A stretch of DNA of 64,000 nt from Streptomyces xantholiticus. GTDB taxonomy: Bacteria; Actinomycetota; Actinomycetes; Streptomycetales; Streptomycetaceae. A program made the position numbers and the translations under genes. Below the pieces are notes generated by a model. That model had not been told where the DNA came from and searched no databases. It was given only the letters and a program-made list of their open reading frames with translations. Positions 16,289 to 23,831 of this stretch are shown piece by piece. Position 1 is the first letter of the stretch, and each line of letters starts with the position of its first letter. Location: contig NZ_BMWB01000001.1 of NCBI RefSeq assembly GCF_014651015.1, positions 594,137-658,136 of the forward strand. The letters run 5' to 3'.

Positions 16289-17695
16289 CTAGTGGTCGAG
16301 GTACTGGCAGGTGGAGCGGGGGGTGTAGACGCCGTGGCCGGCGCGCCCGGTGAAGGTCCGCTGGTCGATGACCACTTCGCCGCGTGACAGGACGGTCTCC
16401 ACCCGTCCGGTGATACGCCGGCCCTCGTAGGCCGAGTAGTCCACGTTCATGTGGTGGGTCCGGACGGAGAGGGTCTGCTCGGCGTGCGGGTCGTAGATGA
16501 CGACGTCGGCGTCCGCGCCGGGGGCGATGGTGCCCTTCTTCGGGTAGAGGCCGAACATCCTGGCCGGGGTGGCGCAGGCGATCTCGATCCAGCGGCGGCG
16601 GGTGATGTGGCCGTCGACGACGGCCTGGTGGAGGAGGTCCATGCGGTTCTCCACGCCGGGCAGCCCGTTGGGGATCTTCGAGAAGTCGCCACGGCCGAGC
16701 TCCTTCTGGCCGGTGAAGCAGAACGGGCAGTGGTCGGTGGAGACGACCTGGAGATCGTTGGAGCGCAACCCGCGCCACAGCGCGGCCTGGTGCTCGCGCG
16801 GCCGCAGGGGGGTGGAGCACACGTACTTCGCGCCCTCGAAGTCGGGCTCTGCGAGGTTGTCGGTGGACAGGAAGAGATACTGCGGGCAGGTCTCGCCGAA
16901 GACGGGCAGCCCCTTGTCCCGGGCCACCGCCAGTTCCGCCACGGCCTCCTCGGCGGACACGTGCACGACGTACAACGGGGCGCCGGCGACGCGGGCCAGC
17001 TGGATGGCCCGGTGGGTGGCCTCGGCCTCGAGCAGCACCTTGCGGACCTCGCCGTGGTACCGGGGGTCGGTCTCCCCGCGGGCGAGCGCCTGCTCGACGA
17101 GCACGTCGATGGCGATGCCGTTCTCCGCGTGCATCATGATCAGGCCGCCGTTGACCGCGGAGCGCTGCATGGCCCGCAGGATCTGCCCGTCGTCGCTGTA
17201 GAAGACGCCCGGGTAGGCCATGAAGAGTTTGAAGGAGGTGATGCCCTCCTCCACCAGCAGGTCCATCTCCTTCAGCGACTGCTCGTTGACGTCGGAGAGG
17301 ATCATGTGGAAGCCGTAGTCGATGGCGCAGTTGCCGTCGGCCTTGGCGTACCAGGCGTCCAGGCCTTCCCGCAGTGCCCGCCCCACCGTCTGGACGGCGA
17401 AGTCGACGATGGTGGTGGTGCCGCCCCAGGCGGCGGCCCGGGTGCCGGTCTCGAAGCTGTCGGAGGCGAAGGTCCCGCCGAACGGCAGCTCCATGTGGGT
17501 GTGGGCGTCGACGCCGCCCGGGATGACGTACCTGTTGGTGGCGTCGATCGCGCGGGCCGCCGTCCAGCCCTGCGAGACGGGCGAGTTGTGGGCTGCGAGT
17601 GCGGCGATCCGGCCGTCCTCGACGAGTACGTCGGCGTGCATCTCGTCGGCGGCCGTGACGACAAGACCGCCGCGGATCAGTGTGCGGTTGCTCAT
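16289..17695 (-). CDS. hydA: Dihydropyrimidinase (D-hydantoinase)
   Basis: This 468-residue cyclic amidohydrolase opens the ring of 5,6-dihydrouracil/dihydrothymine, or of 5-substituted hydantoins, to the N-carbamoyl amino acid. It shows the binuclear metal motif PGGVDAHTHMELPFGG (about 58-73), the carbamylated-lysine motif TSFKLFMAYPGVFYSDDG (about 155), and later metal histidines (MMHAEN, YVVHVSAEE). The length is normal for the family. The start at 17695 follows GAGAGGAG. It lies 18 bases downstream of the aminotransferase stop, in the middle of a five-gene operon consistent with reductive pyrimidine degradation. Confidence 0.9.
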   Translation of the reverse strand: MSNRTLIRGGLVVTAADEMHADVLVEDGRIAALAAHNSPVSQGWTAARAIDATNRYVIPGGVDAHTHMELPFGGTFASDSFETGTRAAAWGGTTTIVDFAVQTVGRALREGLDAWYAKADGNCAIDYGFHMILSDVNEQSLKEMDLLVEEGITSFKLFMAYPGVFYSDDGQILRAMQRSAVNGGLIMMHAENGIAIDVLVEQALARGETDPRYHGEVRKVLLEAEATHRAIQLARVAGAPLYVVHVSAEEAVAELAVARDKGLPVFGETCPQYLFLSTDNLAEPDFEGAKYVCSTPLRPREHQAALWRGLRSNDLQVVSTDHCPFCFTGQKELGRGDFSKIPNGLPGVENRMDLLHQAVVDGHITRRRWIEIACATPARMFGLYPKKGTIAPGADADVVIYDPHAEQTLSVRTHHMNVDYSAYEGRRITGRVETVLSRGEVVIDQRTFTGRAGHGVYTPRSTCQYLDH

Positions 17696-17713
17696 GGTCT
17701 CCTCTCGTGTGGA

Positions 17714-18994
17714 CTAGAGGCTGCGCAGGGCCCGTTCGAGGACGGAAGCGCCTTCTTCCGCCTCGGCGACGGTCAGCGAGAGCGGTGGAGCGACACGCAG
17801 GACGCTGGTGCTGTGACCACCGCCCTTGCCGATCAGCAGCCCGCCCTCCCGGGCGGCCTCCAGGACGGCCGCGGCCGCCTGCGGGTCTGCCTCGTCGGTG
17901 CCGGGCCTCACCAGCTCGATACCGATCATCAGTCCCCTGCCCCGTACCTCGCGCACGGCCGGCACGCTCGCGGCGATGCCGCGCAGCCGCTCGAGCAGGA
18001 GACCGCCGACCCGGCGGGCATTGCCCTGGAGGTCGTGCTCCAGCAGGTACGAGAGGTTGGCGACGCCGGCGGCCATGGTGATCGGGCTGCCGCCGAAGGT
18101 GGAGATGGAGTTGGCGTCGAGGCAGTTCATGATCTCGGCGCGGGCGACGACGCCGCCGACGGACATGCCGTTGCCGATGCCCTTGGCGAAGGTGAGGATG
18201 TCCGGCGGGCCGTTTCGCGCGTGGGCCTGCCAGCCCCAGAAGTGCTCGCCGGTGCGGCCCCAGCCGGTCTGCACCTCGTCGGAGATCCACAGGATGCCGT
18301 GCCGGTCGAGGACCTCGCGGAACGCCGCGTACAGCCCGTCGGGCGGCGAGGTGAAACCGCCGACGCCCTGCACCGGTTCGGCGATCAGCGCGGCCACGTC
18401 GTGGGTGTGGCCGAGGAGGTCCTCGAGATCGGCGACGCACGCCTCGATGAACTGTGCGTCCGACAGCTGGGCGAAGGGGCCGCGGGTGCGGACGCCGCCA
18501 TGGACGTACAGCGTCTGGAGGGGCGAGAGGCTGGTCGGCGACCAGGCGTGGTTGCCGGTGATCGACACCGCGGAGAACGACCGGCCGTGGTAGCTGTTGC
18601 GCATGGCCAGGATCTGGTTCGAGCGGCGGTGGCCGGTGGCGAGCAGCAGGGCGGTGTCGTTGGCCTCGGTCCCGGACGTGGTGAAGAAGACCCGGGCGTC
18701 GGGGATGCCGGACAGTGCGGCGATCCGCTCCGCGAGCTCCACCATGGGGCGGTTGAGGTAGAGGGTGGAGGAGTGGATGATCCTCCCGGCCTGTTCGCTG
18801 ACCGCCTTGGTGACCTCGGGCAGAGCGTGCGCGGTCATGGTGGTGAGGATGCCGCCGAAGAAGTCGAGGTAGCGGTTGCCGTCCGCGTCCCAGACGTGGC
18901 GTCCCTCGCCGTGCGTGATCTCGATCGGCTGCTTGTAGTAGAGCGCCACCCAGTCGGGGATGACGGCCCGGTGCCGCTCGTACAGGTCGGTCAC
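17714..18994 (-). CDS. Class III aminotransferase (beta-alanine/omega-amino acid type)
   Basis: This PLP enzyme of about 426 residues has GTEANDTALLLA for phosphate binding, the class III signature LWISDEVQTGWGRTGEHFWG, and the catalytic Lys in DILTFAKGIGNG. In reductive pyrimidine breakdown such enzymes transaminate beta-alanine or beta-aminoisobutyrate to the semialdehyde. The GTG start overlaps the nitrilase TGA (GTGA, 18991-18994), so the two are translationally coupled, which fits use of the nitrilase product. Alanine-glyoxylate aminotransferase (AGXT2-like) is a near relative and cannot be excluded. Confidence 0.87.
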   Translation of the reverse strand: MTDLYERHRAVIPDWVALYYKQPIEITHGEGRHVWDADGNRYLDFFGGILTTMTAHALPEVTKAVSEQAGRIIHSSTLYLNRPMVELAERIAALSGIPDARVFFTTSGTEANDTALLLATGHRRSNQILAMRNSYHGRSFSAVSITGNHAWSPTSLSPLQTLYVHGGVRTRGPFAQLSDAQFIEACVADLEDLLGHTHDVAALIAEPVQGVGGFTSPPDGLYAAFREVLDRHGILWISDEVQTGWGRTGEHFWGWQAHARNGPPDILTFAKGIGNGMSVGGVVARAEIMNCLDANSISTFGGSPITMAAGVANLSYLLEHDLQGNARRVGGLLLERLRGIAASVPAVREVRGRGLMIGIELVRPGTDEADPQAAAAVLEAAREGGLLIGKGGGHSTSVLRVAPPLSLTVAEAEEGASVLERALRSL

Positions 18995-19833
18995 GGCTGC
19001 ACCAGCCCCTCGTACGCGTCGGGGCGGCGGTCGCGGTAGAACGCCCACTGCTGCCGTACGGTCTCGATCAGGTCGAAGTCGAGGTCCCGGACGACCAGTT
19101 CCTCTTCCTTGTCGGAGGCGACGTCGCCGACGAACTGACCGCGTGGGTCGACGAAGTAGCTGGTGCCGTAGAAGTCGTTGTCGCCGTACTCCTCGATGCC
19201 GACGCGGTTGATGGCGGCGACGAAGTACTCGTTGGCGACGGCGGCGGCCGGCTGCTCCAGCTGCCAGAGGTGGGACGAAAGGCCGCGGTGTGTGGCGGAC
19301 GGATTGTAGACCAACTGGGCACCCTGGAGACCGAGTTGGCGCCACCCCTCCGGGAAGTGACGGTCGTAGCAGATGTAGACGCCGACCTTGCCGACGGCCG
19401 TGTCGAAGACGGGCCAACCGGCGTTGCCCGGCCTGAAGTAGTACTTCTCCCAGAAACCCTTGACCTGGGGGATGTGGTGCTTGCGGTACTTTCCCAGGTA
19501 GCTGCCGTCGGCGTCGATCACGGCCGCGGTGTTGTAGTAGAAGCCCGCACCCTCGGCCTCGAAGACCGGGACCACGATCACCATGCCGGTCTCCCGGGCG
19601 AGGTCCTGCATCCGCCGGACCGTCGGGCCGTCCGGGACGGGCTCCGCCCAGCGGTAGTGCTCGGGCTCCTGGACCTGGCAGAAGTAGGGAGCGTTGAACA
19701 CCTCCTGGAAGCCGATGACCTTGGCACCCTGCCGGGCCGCTTCGCGGGCGTGCTCCTCATGTTTGGCGATCATGGAATCGGTGTCGCCGGTCCAGGTGGC
19801 CTGGACGAGCGCGGCGCGTACGACGGTGGCCAT
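18991..19833 (-). CDS. Nitrilase-superfamily amidohydrolase, beta-ureidopropionase-like
   Basis: This 280-residue protein has the Glu-Lys-Cys triad of the carbon-nitrogen hydrolase family: Glu in IGFQEVFNAPYF (about 44), Lys in LGKYRKHHIP (about 113), and Cys in VGVYICYDRHFPEGWRQLG (about 155). Its closest relatives by feel are beta-ureidopropionase and N-carbamoylputrescine amidase. As first gene of an operon with dihydropyrimidinase and a beta-amino acid transaminase, it most likely releases CO2 and ammonia from N-carbamoyl-beta-alanine. AAGGAG precedes the ATG. An imperfect repeat upstream (19867-19890) may be its operator. Confidence 0.85.
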   Translation of the reverse strand: MATVVRAALVQATWTGDTDSMIAKHEEHAREAARQGAKVIGFQEVFNAPYFCQVQEPEHYRWAEPVPDGPTVRRMQDLARETGMVIVVPVFEAEGAGFYYNTAAVIDADGSYLGKYRKHHIPQVKGFWEKYYFRPGNAGWPVFDTAVGKVGVYICYDRHFPEGWRQLGLQGAQLVYNPSATHRGLSSHLWQLEQPAAAVANEYFVAAINRVGIEEYGDNDFYGTSYFVDPRGQFVGDVASDKEEELVVRDLDFDLIETVRQQWAFYRDRRPDAYEGLVQP

Positions 19834-19866
19834 GAGCTGCTCCTTCGACGGGACGCCAGAGAGCCT

Positions 19867-19890
19867 CTACGCACGTAGACGCAATACGTA
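19867..19890. promoter_or_regulatory. CTACG/TACGTA repeats upstream of the pyrimidine operon
   Basis: About 35-60 bases before the nitrilase start lie CTACG-CA-CGTAG (19867-19878), an inverted repeat with a two-base gap, and a TACGTA palindrome (19885-19890). The clustering of TACG units directly upstream of an operon is operator-like. No regulator gene is adjacent, and the binding protein is unknown. Confidence 0.35.
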
Positions 19891-19991
19891 GGAGGAGAAC
19901 GTAAGCCTCGTCACAGACTGGGGCAAGACCATCGTCGTGAACCCGCTGAGTCGATCTTGTTTCGCACCCGAGCGGTCGACAGCGGACAGCT

Positions 19992-21425
19992 TCAGCTGTG
20001 GATGTGTCCGGCTACGCGCAGGGCGTGGACGATGTCGCGCTCCCTTGCCGGTGCCCCGCTCCGGGCGGCGTCGAGCAACAGCGGCACCAGGCGGGCGGGG
20101 TCGCCCGCGGCGACGGCGGCGACGTCTGCAGGGGTGTGGACCGATACGAACGCGGTGAGCAGGGTGCGGGCGCGGTGCGGCATTCCCTCGTCCTGGAGGG
20201 CGATTACGGCGTCCGCGATCTCGTCGGCCGAGCGGAAGACCCCCTGGCGCAGGAGCTGCCGTCCGTCGTCGCCCCGGCCGGCGGCGATGAGCGCGTCGGC
20301 GGCGGCCGCGAGCCGTGAGACCGGCTGGGACGCCACCTCCCAGAGCAGGGTGGCCCAGTCGGCCGCGAGTCCCAGACGGTGCAGTTCGTCGGCGAGCGCG
20401 GGCAGCCAGGGGGCGGGGCTGGCGGCGGCCTCACAGATCAGGGCGTGCGCCTCGCCGCCGCGGCCGTGGGCGCGGAGCCGGGCGAGAGCCGCGACCGTCT
20501 CCCTGGCGGCGCGGTCGGCGCCGTCGTCCGGCGCCGGGTCCGCCGCCTCGGGCACGGGGTCCGCCACGGAGGCGCCCCCGTAGCGGGCGCCGCGGGGCGT
20601 GTCCCCCGAGACGGGCAACAGGGGCACGGCGACGGCGTCGTCCGCCACGTCCTCGACACCGGCGAACCGGGCGCCGCCGCGGGGCCGACGCGGCTTCTTG
20701 GGGGTGGGCGGCACGCCGTCCCCTCCTCGGGGGGAAACTCCCCCACCCCACCCCTTCCCGAAACCCCGCGGGGCCTCGGCCGGCTGGACGCCGTGGGCGA
20801 CGGGCCCACCGGAGACGGGGTGTTGGCCTTGGCCATGGGCGGGGCCGGAGGGCGGGGCCTGATCCCATGTGGGGGCCAGGGGCCGGCCTGGGCCGGTAGA
20901 CGCAGCCCCGGGCGGCGGCGGAGCGGTGTCTCCGGGCCCGTCGTATGAGGCTACGGCTGCGGCGCGGGACTCCAGTTCCGTCTGGCGGCGTACCGCGCGC
21001 GCGTGATCGTCGCGGGCCCAGGCCAGGTCGTATGCGAGGCGGTCCGCGTCCGGGGAGCCGGGCAGGAGCCGCAAGAGCTCTTCTGCCCGGGCCTGTGCGC
21101 GCAGCCGCTCGTGGCGCATGAGCTCGGCGCGTTCCGCCAGCATCTCGCGTCCGCCGGGCAGCCGGTCGTACGCCGCGGCGGCCGCGGCATGGAGGCCGGA
21201 CGCCCGCGTGAACTCCGCCTCCTCCACGGCCGGCAGGTCCCGCAGCAGCGACTCGACGACGTCCCAGGGCGGGATCTCGCTGCCGTCCAGACAGGCCCGC
21301 ATACCCTCGGGGTCACGCTGCCGGAAGATCGCGTACCAGCCGCCGTGCGGGTCCAGCCGAGCGGCCAGCTCCCCGAAGTACCGAGCGAACGCCCGCACGT
21401 CCGCCGGGAGTTGATGCACCGCCAT
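19992..21425 (-). CDS. Conserved streptomycete protein of unknown function
   Basis: This protein is 477 residues. An N-terminal helical domain (about 1-165) begins with AVHQLPADVRAFARYFGEL and contains GGWYAIFRQRDPEGMRACL. A Pro/Gly-rich disordered linker (about 165-300) includes a basic patch, KKPRRPRGG. A C-terminal Ala/Leu-rich helical-repeat region (about 300-477) follows. There are no membrane segments and no catalytic motif that I recognise, so it is probably a cytoplasmic scaffold or regulatory protein. GAGGG seven bases before the ATG fixes the start. It stands alone between the pyrimidine operon and the PPOX gene. Confidence 0.6.
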   Translation of the reverse strand: MAVHQLPADVRAFARYFGELAARLDPHGGWYAIFRQRDPEGMRACLDGSEIPPWDVVESLLRDLPAVEEAEFTRASGLHAAAAAAYDRLPGGREMLAERAELMRHERLRAQARAEELLRLLPGSPDADRLAYDLAWARDDHARAVRRQTELESRAAAVASYDGPGDTAPPPPGAASTGPGRPLAPTWDQAPPSGPAHGQGQHPVSGGPVAHGVQPAEAPRGFGKGWGGGVSPRGGDGVPPTPKKPRRPRGGARFAGVEDVADDAVAVPLLPVSGDTPRGARYGGASVADPVPEAADPAPDDGADRAARETVAALARLRAHGRGGEAHALICEAAASPAPWLPALADELHRLGLAADWATLLWEVASQPVSRLAAAADALIAAGRGDDGRQLLRQGVFRSADEIADAVIALQDEGMPHRARTLLTAFVSVHTPADVAAVAAGDPARLVPLLLDAARSGAPARERDIVHALRVAGHIHS

Positions 21426-21519
21426 CGAATGCCCTCACTGCCGAGTGGAGCCCTCCGCTCCGGGGGGCGTCCGCAGGCATTCGACCGTAGTGGTGTTACG
21501 GGGCTGCTACGGCCGGTTT

Positions 21520-21900
21520 TCAGAACGTGACCGCGATACCCGTGTGCGGACGTTTGCCGAGGCGCACGAGCGTCGCCGGCCAGTCGACGGCCCAGAACTG
21601 CCAGGTGTATTTGCGGCTCAGCAGGCGGCGCACCGCGCGAGTGTCGGCGTCACCGAGCAGCCGGGCGGTGCCCTCCGCGGTGGGAGCGCCCTCGGCGACC
21701 TTGCCGCGTGCGTCGCAGACGGTGATGACGACCCTGCTGTCGTTGCGCAGGCGCTTGACCTTCCACGAGTCGGACCGGGTCCAGACGAACAACTCGCCGC
21801 CGTCCACGGCGAACCACACGGGCGTGGCCACTGCGGTCCCGTTCTTACGGAAGGTGGTCACACTGACGTATCTGGCGTCGGCGAACCTTTCGGCGCTCAT
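21520..21900 (-). CDS. PPOX-class F420-dependent oxidoreductase
   Basis: This 126-residue split-barrel flavin/F420-binding protein has the motifs YVSVTTFRKNGTAVATPVWF, ELFVWTRSDSWKVKRLRND and VVITVCDARGK, ending YTWQFWAVDWPATLVRLGKR. They match the actinobacterial PPOX/pyridoxamine-5'-phosphate-oxidase-like F420 group. Its ATG overlaps the stop of the XRE regulator gene (ATGA at 21897-21900), so it is translated from the same leaderless message. It may be a reductase for an electrophile sensed by the regulator; the ligand is unknown. Confidence 0.82.
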   Translation of the reverse strand: MSAERFADARYVSVTTFRKNGTAVATPVWFAVDGGELFVWTRSDSWKVKRLRNDSRVVITVCDARGKVAEGAPTAEGTARLLGDADTRAVRRLLSRKYTWQFWAVDWPATLVRLGKRPHTGIAVTF

Positions 21901-22157
21901 GCCGCCGGCATCGACACCGGCGCGCACCGCGCGACGAGGTCGTCCATGGAGAGGCCGAGCGCCGCGGCCAGCGCGGCCACCGTGAAGAACGCGGGCGTCG
22001 GGGCCCGGCCCGTCTCGATCTTGCGGAGCGTCTCGGCGGAGAGTCCGGCGGCCGCGGCCACCTCGACCATGCTGCGGTCCCCGCGCGCCTCGCGGAGCAG
22101 TCTGCCGAGCCGTTCGCCGCGTTCGCGCTCTTCTGGGGTGAGAGGTGTGCGCACCAT
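21897..22157 (-). CDS. Small XRE-family HTH regulator
   Basis: This 86-residue protein is little more than a Cro/C1-type HTH: LGRLLREARGDRSMVEVAAA, then AGLSAETLRKIETGRAPTP, followed by a short dimer helix. The ATG lies six bases after a -10 box (TAGAAT on the minus strand, 22164-22169) with no ribosome binding site, so the message is probably leaderless. A dense array of CCGGTAT repeats fills the whole divergent spacer. I infer autorepression and control of the divergent methionine aminopeptidase gene. Confidence 0.82.
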   Translation of the reverse strand: MVRTPLTPEERERGERLGRLLREARGDRSMVEVAAAAGLSAETLRKIETGRAPTPAFFTVAALAAALGLSMDDLVARCAPVSMPAA

Positions 22158-22158
22158 G

Positions 22159-22215
22159 CCGGTATTCTATGCCGGTATTTCAATACCGGTATTGAAATAC
22201 CGGTTGGACCGGTAT
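22159..22215. promoter_or_regulatory. CCGGTAT operator array with a 32-bp perfect palindrome and two leaderless promoters
   Basis: The 69-base divergent spacer contains CCGGTA(T) or its partner at 22159, 22172, 22186, 22200 (CCGGTT) and 22209, with 13-14-base steps over the first four. Bases 22172-22203 form a perfect 32-bp palindrome; the left half is CCGGTATTTCAATACC. A plus-strand -10 (TATAGT, 22213-22218) lies eight bases before ATG 22227, with TTGAAA at 22192-22197 as a possible -35. A minus-strand -10 (TAGAAT) lies six bases before the XRE ATG. Neither gene has a ribosome binding site. The array overlaps both promoters. Confidence 0.8.
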
Positions 22216-22226
22216 AGTAATTGGGC

Positions 22227-22994
22227 ATGGTGGAGATCAAGACCGATACGTCTATCGAAGCGATGCGCATGGCGGGCCGCGTCGTGGCCGACGCGCTCGC
22301 CGCTGCCCGGCAGGCCGCCGCGGTGGGCGCGAGCCTTGGCGAACTCGACCGCGCGGTCCGTATGGTGCTCGACGAAGCGGGCGCCGGTTCCCCGTTCCTC
22401 GGCTACCGGCCGGACTGGGCCCCGGTCCCCTTCCCGGCCGTCCTCTGCGTCTCAGTCAACGACGCGGTCGTCCACGGCATCCCCGGCGACCACCGGCTGC
22501 GCGACGGCGACCTCGTCAGCATCGACTGCGGCGCCGTCCTGGACGGCTGGGTGGGCGACGCGGCCGTCAGCTTCACGGTGGGGCGGGCGGAGCCCGAGGA
22601 CGTCCGGCTCATCGGCACGGCCGAGGAGGCGCTGGCCGCCGGCATCGCCGCGGCCGTCGTCGGCAACCGCATCGGCGACATCGCCCACGCCGTCGGCCGG
22701 GTGTGCCGCGCGGCGGGATACGGCATTCCCGAGGGCCTGGGCGGCCACGGCGTGGGCCGCAGCATGCACGAGGATCCCGGCGTGCCGAACGAGGGGCGGC
22801 GCGGTCGGGGCATGCCGCTGCGGCACGGCATGGTGCTCGCGATCGAGCCGATGGTGATCGCGGGCGGGCGGGACGACACGTACACCGCGCGCGACGGCTG
22901 GACGGTCCGTACGGGGGACGGCAGCCGCGCCGCGCATACCGAACACACGGTCGCCATCACGGACGACGGCCCGCGGATCCTCACTGCGTCCTAG
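22227..22994 (+). CDS. map: Type I methionine aminopeptidase
   Basis: This 255-residue metallopeptidase removes initiator Met from nascent proteins. All five metal ligands are visible: Asp in VSIDCGAVLDGWVGDAAV (two), His in GLGGHGVGRSMHEDP, Glu in AIEPMV, and Glu in TEHTVAIT. Streptomycetes normally carry a housekeeping map beside ribosomal genes; this copy sits alone opposite an XRE regulator and is therefore probably a regulated paralogue. It starts at a leaderless ATG 22227; an in-frame TTG at 22221 is unlikely. The 3' end overlaps the convergent chitosanase gene by 14 bases. Confidence 0.9.
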   Translation: MVEIKTDTSIEAMRMAGRVVADALAAARQAAAVGASLGELDRAVRMVLDEAGAGSPFLGYRPDWAPVPFPAVLCVSVNDAVVHGIPGDHRLRDGDLVSIDCGAVLDGWVGDAAVSFTVGRAEPEDVRLIGTAEEALAAGIAAAVVGNRIGDIAHAVGRVCRAAGYGIPEGLGGHGVGRSMHEDPGVPNEGRRGRGMPLRHGMVLAIEPMVIAGGRDDTYTARDGWTVRTGDGSRAAHTEHTVAITDDGPRILTAS

Positions 22995-23730
22995 CCGCAC
23001 CGGCCCCGGCGGCGTCGCCGGCCACGAAGCGCCGGGCCAGTTCCTCGCCGAGTTCCACCGCAGCCGCGTGGCTCTCGATGGGTGACACCTTGGAGTCCTT
23101 GAAGACGATGTAGGTGACCCCGGAGGAGACGCCGCCCGTCGCCGGGTCCGGATCGATCCCGAGCGCCTGCGCCGCCGCGTAGGACGCCTCGCCGATGATC
23201 CCGCTCGGCCCGGTGTCGCCGACCACCCCGTACACCACCTTGCCGTCGTGGATCATCGCGACGACCGAGCCGCCGCGGATGCCGGACGACCGGTAGTCCC
23301 AGATCCTGCTCGGGACGGGCACGACGACGAACGGCAGCCTCTCGGCGTTCAGATACTCCCCGTCCGACTCGGTGAAGGCCGTGGCGGGCTGGTACGAGGG
23401 GTCGGTGTCGCGGTTGCACCGCTCCGTGGGCCGGCCGTCGCAGTCGATGTCCATGTCCGCCTTCCAGAACACGGCCCCGTTGTGCTCGCAGACCGGAATG
23501 TCCGCGGGGCGGCCGCGGTCGGTGGCGTACCTGCCCTTGGAGATCTGGTTGCAGTGCCCCAGCTCGGCGAGCAGCGCGGCCGCGTCGACGCCGGCCTCCG
23601 GTGCGGCCCGGTAGCTGCCGGGGGCGGGCGGCGGCGGAACCTTTACGGGCTGCGCGGCCGCGGGCAGCGCCGCCGTGCCCAGGACGACGGAGCCGACGAT
23701 CAGGGCGAGGGCGATGTTACGAATGCACAC
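22981..23730 (-). CDS. Secreted GH75-type chitosanase
   Basis: The protein is 249 residues with a signal peptide (about 1-26, ending ALPAAAQ). The GH75-like domain has YATDRGRPADIPVCEHNGAV, then FWKADMDIDCDGRPTE, where the Asp cluster probably holds a catalytic residue, and later VYGVVGDTGPSGIIGEASYA. Family 75 enzymes hydrolyse beta-1,4-glucosamine links in chitosan. Two Cys pairs may form disulfides outside the cell. The start is GTG 23730 with AAAGG seven bases upstream. A 20-bp hairpin separates it from the upstream transpeptidase gene, so it is probably transcribed alone. Confidence 0.82.
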   Translation of the reverse strand: MCIRNIALALIVGSVVLGTAALPAAAQPVKVPPPPAPGSYRAAPEAGVDAAALLAELGHCNQISKGRYATDRGRPADIPVCEHNGAVFWKADMDIDCDGRPTERCNRDTDPSYQPATAFTESDGEYLNAERLPFVVVPVPSRIWDYRSSGIRGGSVVAMIHDGKVVYGVVGDTGPSGIIGEASYAAAQALGIDPDPATGGVSSGVTYIVFKDSKVSPIESHAAAVELGEELARRFVAGDAAGAGAARTQ

Positions 23731-23779
23731 GGGGCAGCCTTTCTGTCGACAGACTCCCTACCCGTGCGCGCCCTTGCCG

Positions 23780-23828
23780 CCCCGCTCGCACCGCCGGACG
23801 GGTTACCAGTCCGGCGGTGCGAGCGGGG
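23780..23828 (-). terminator. Very strong 20-bp stem-loop terminator
   Basis: Bases 23780-23799 and 23809-23828 are perfectly complementary (arm CCCCGCTCGCACCGCCGGAC), with a nine-base loop. There is no T-run, as is common for streptomycete terminators. The hairpin begins four bases after the gamma-glutamyltransferase stop and ends transcription before the chitosanase gene. Confidence 0.8.
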
Positions 23829-23831
23829 TCC

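Noticed and set aside
16451..19039. Open frame of about 860 codons antisense to dihydropyrimidinase and aminotransferase
   Set aside because: It is a GC-driven antisense artefact; the two minus-strand genes have complete active sites.
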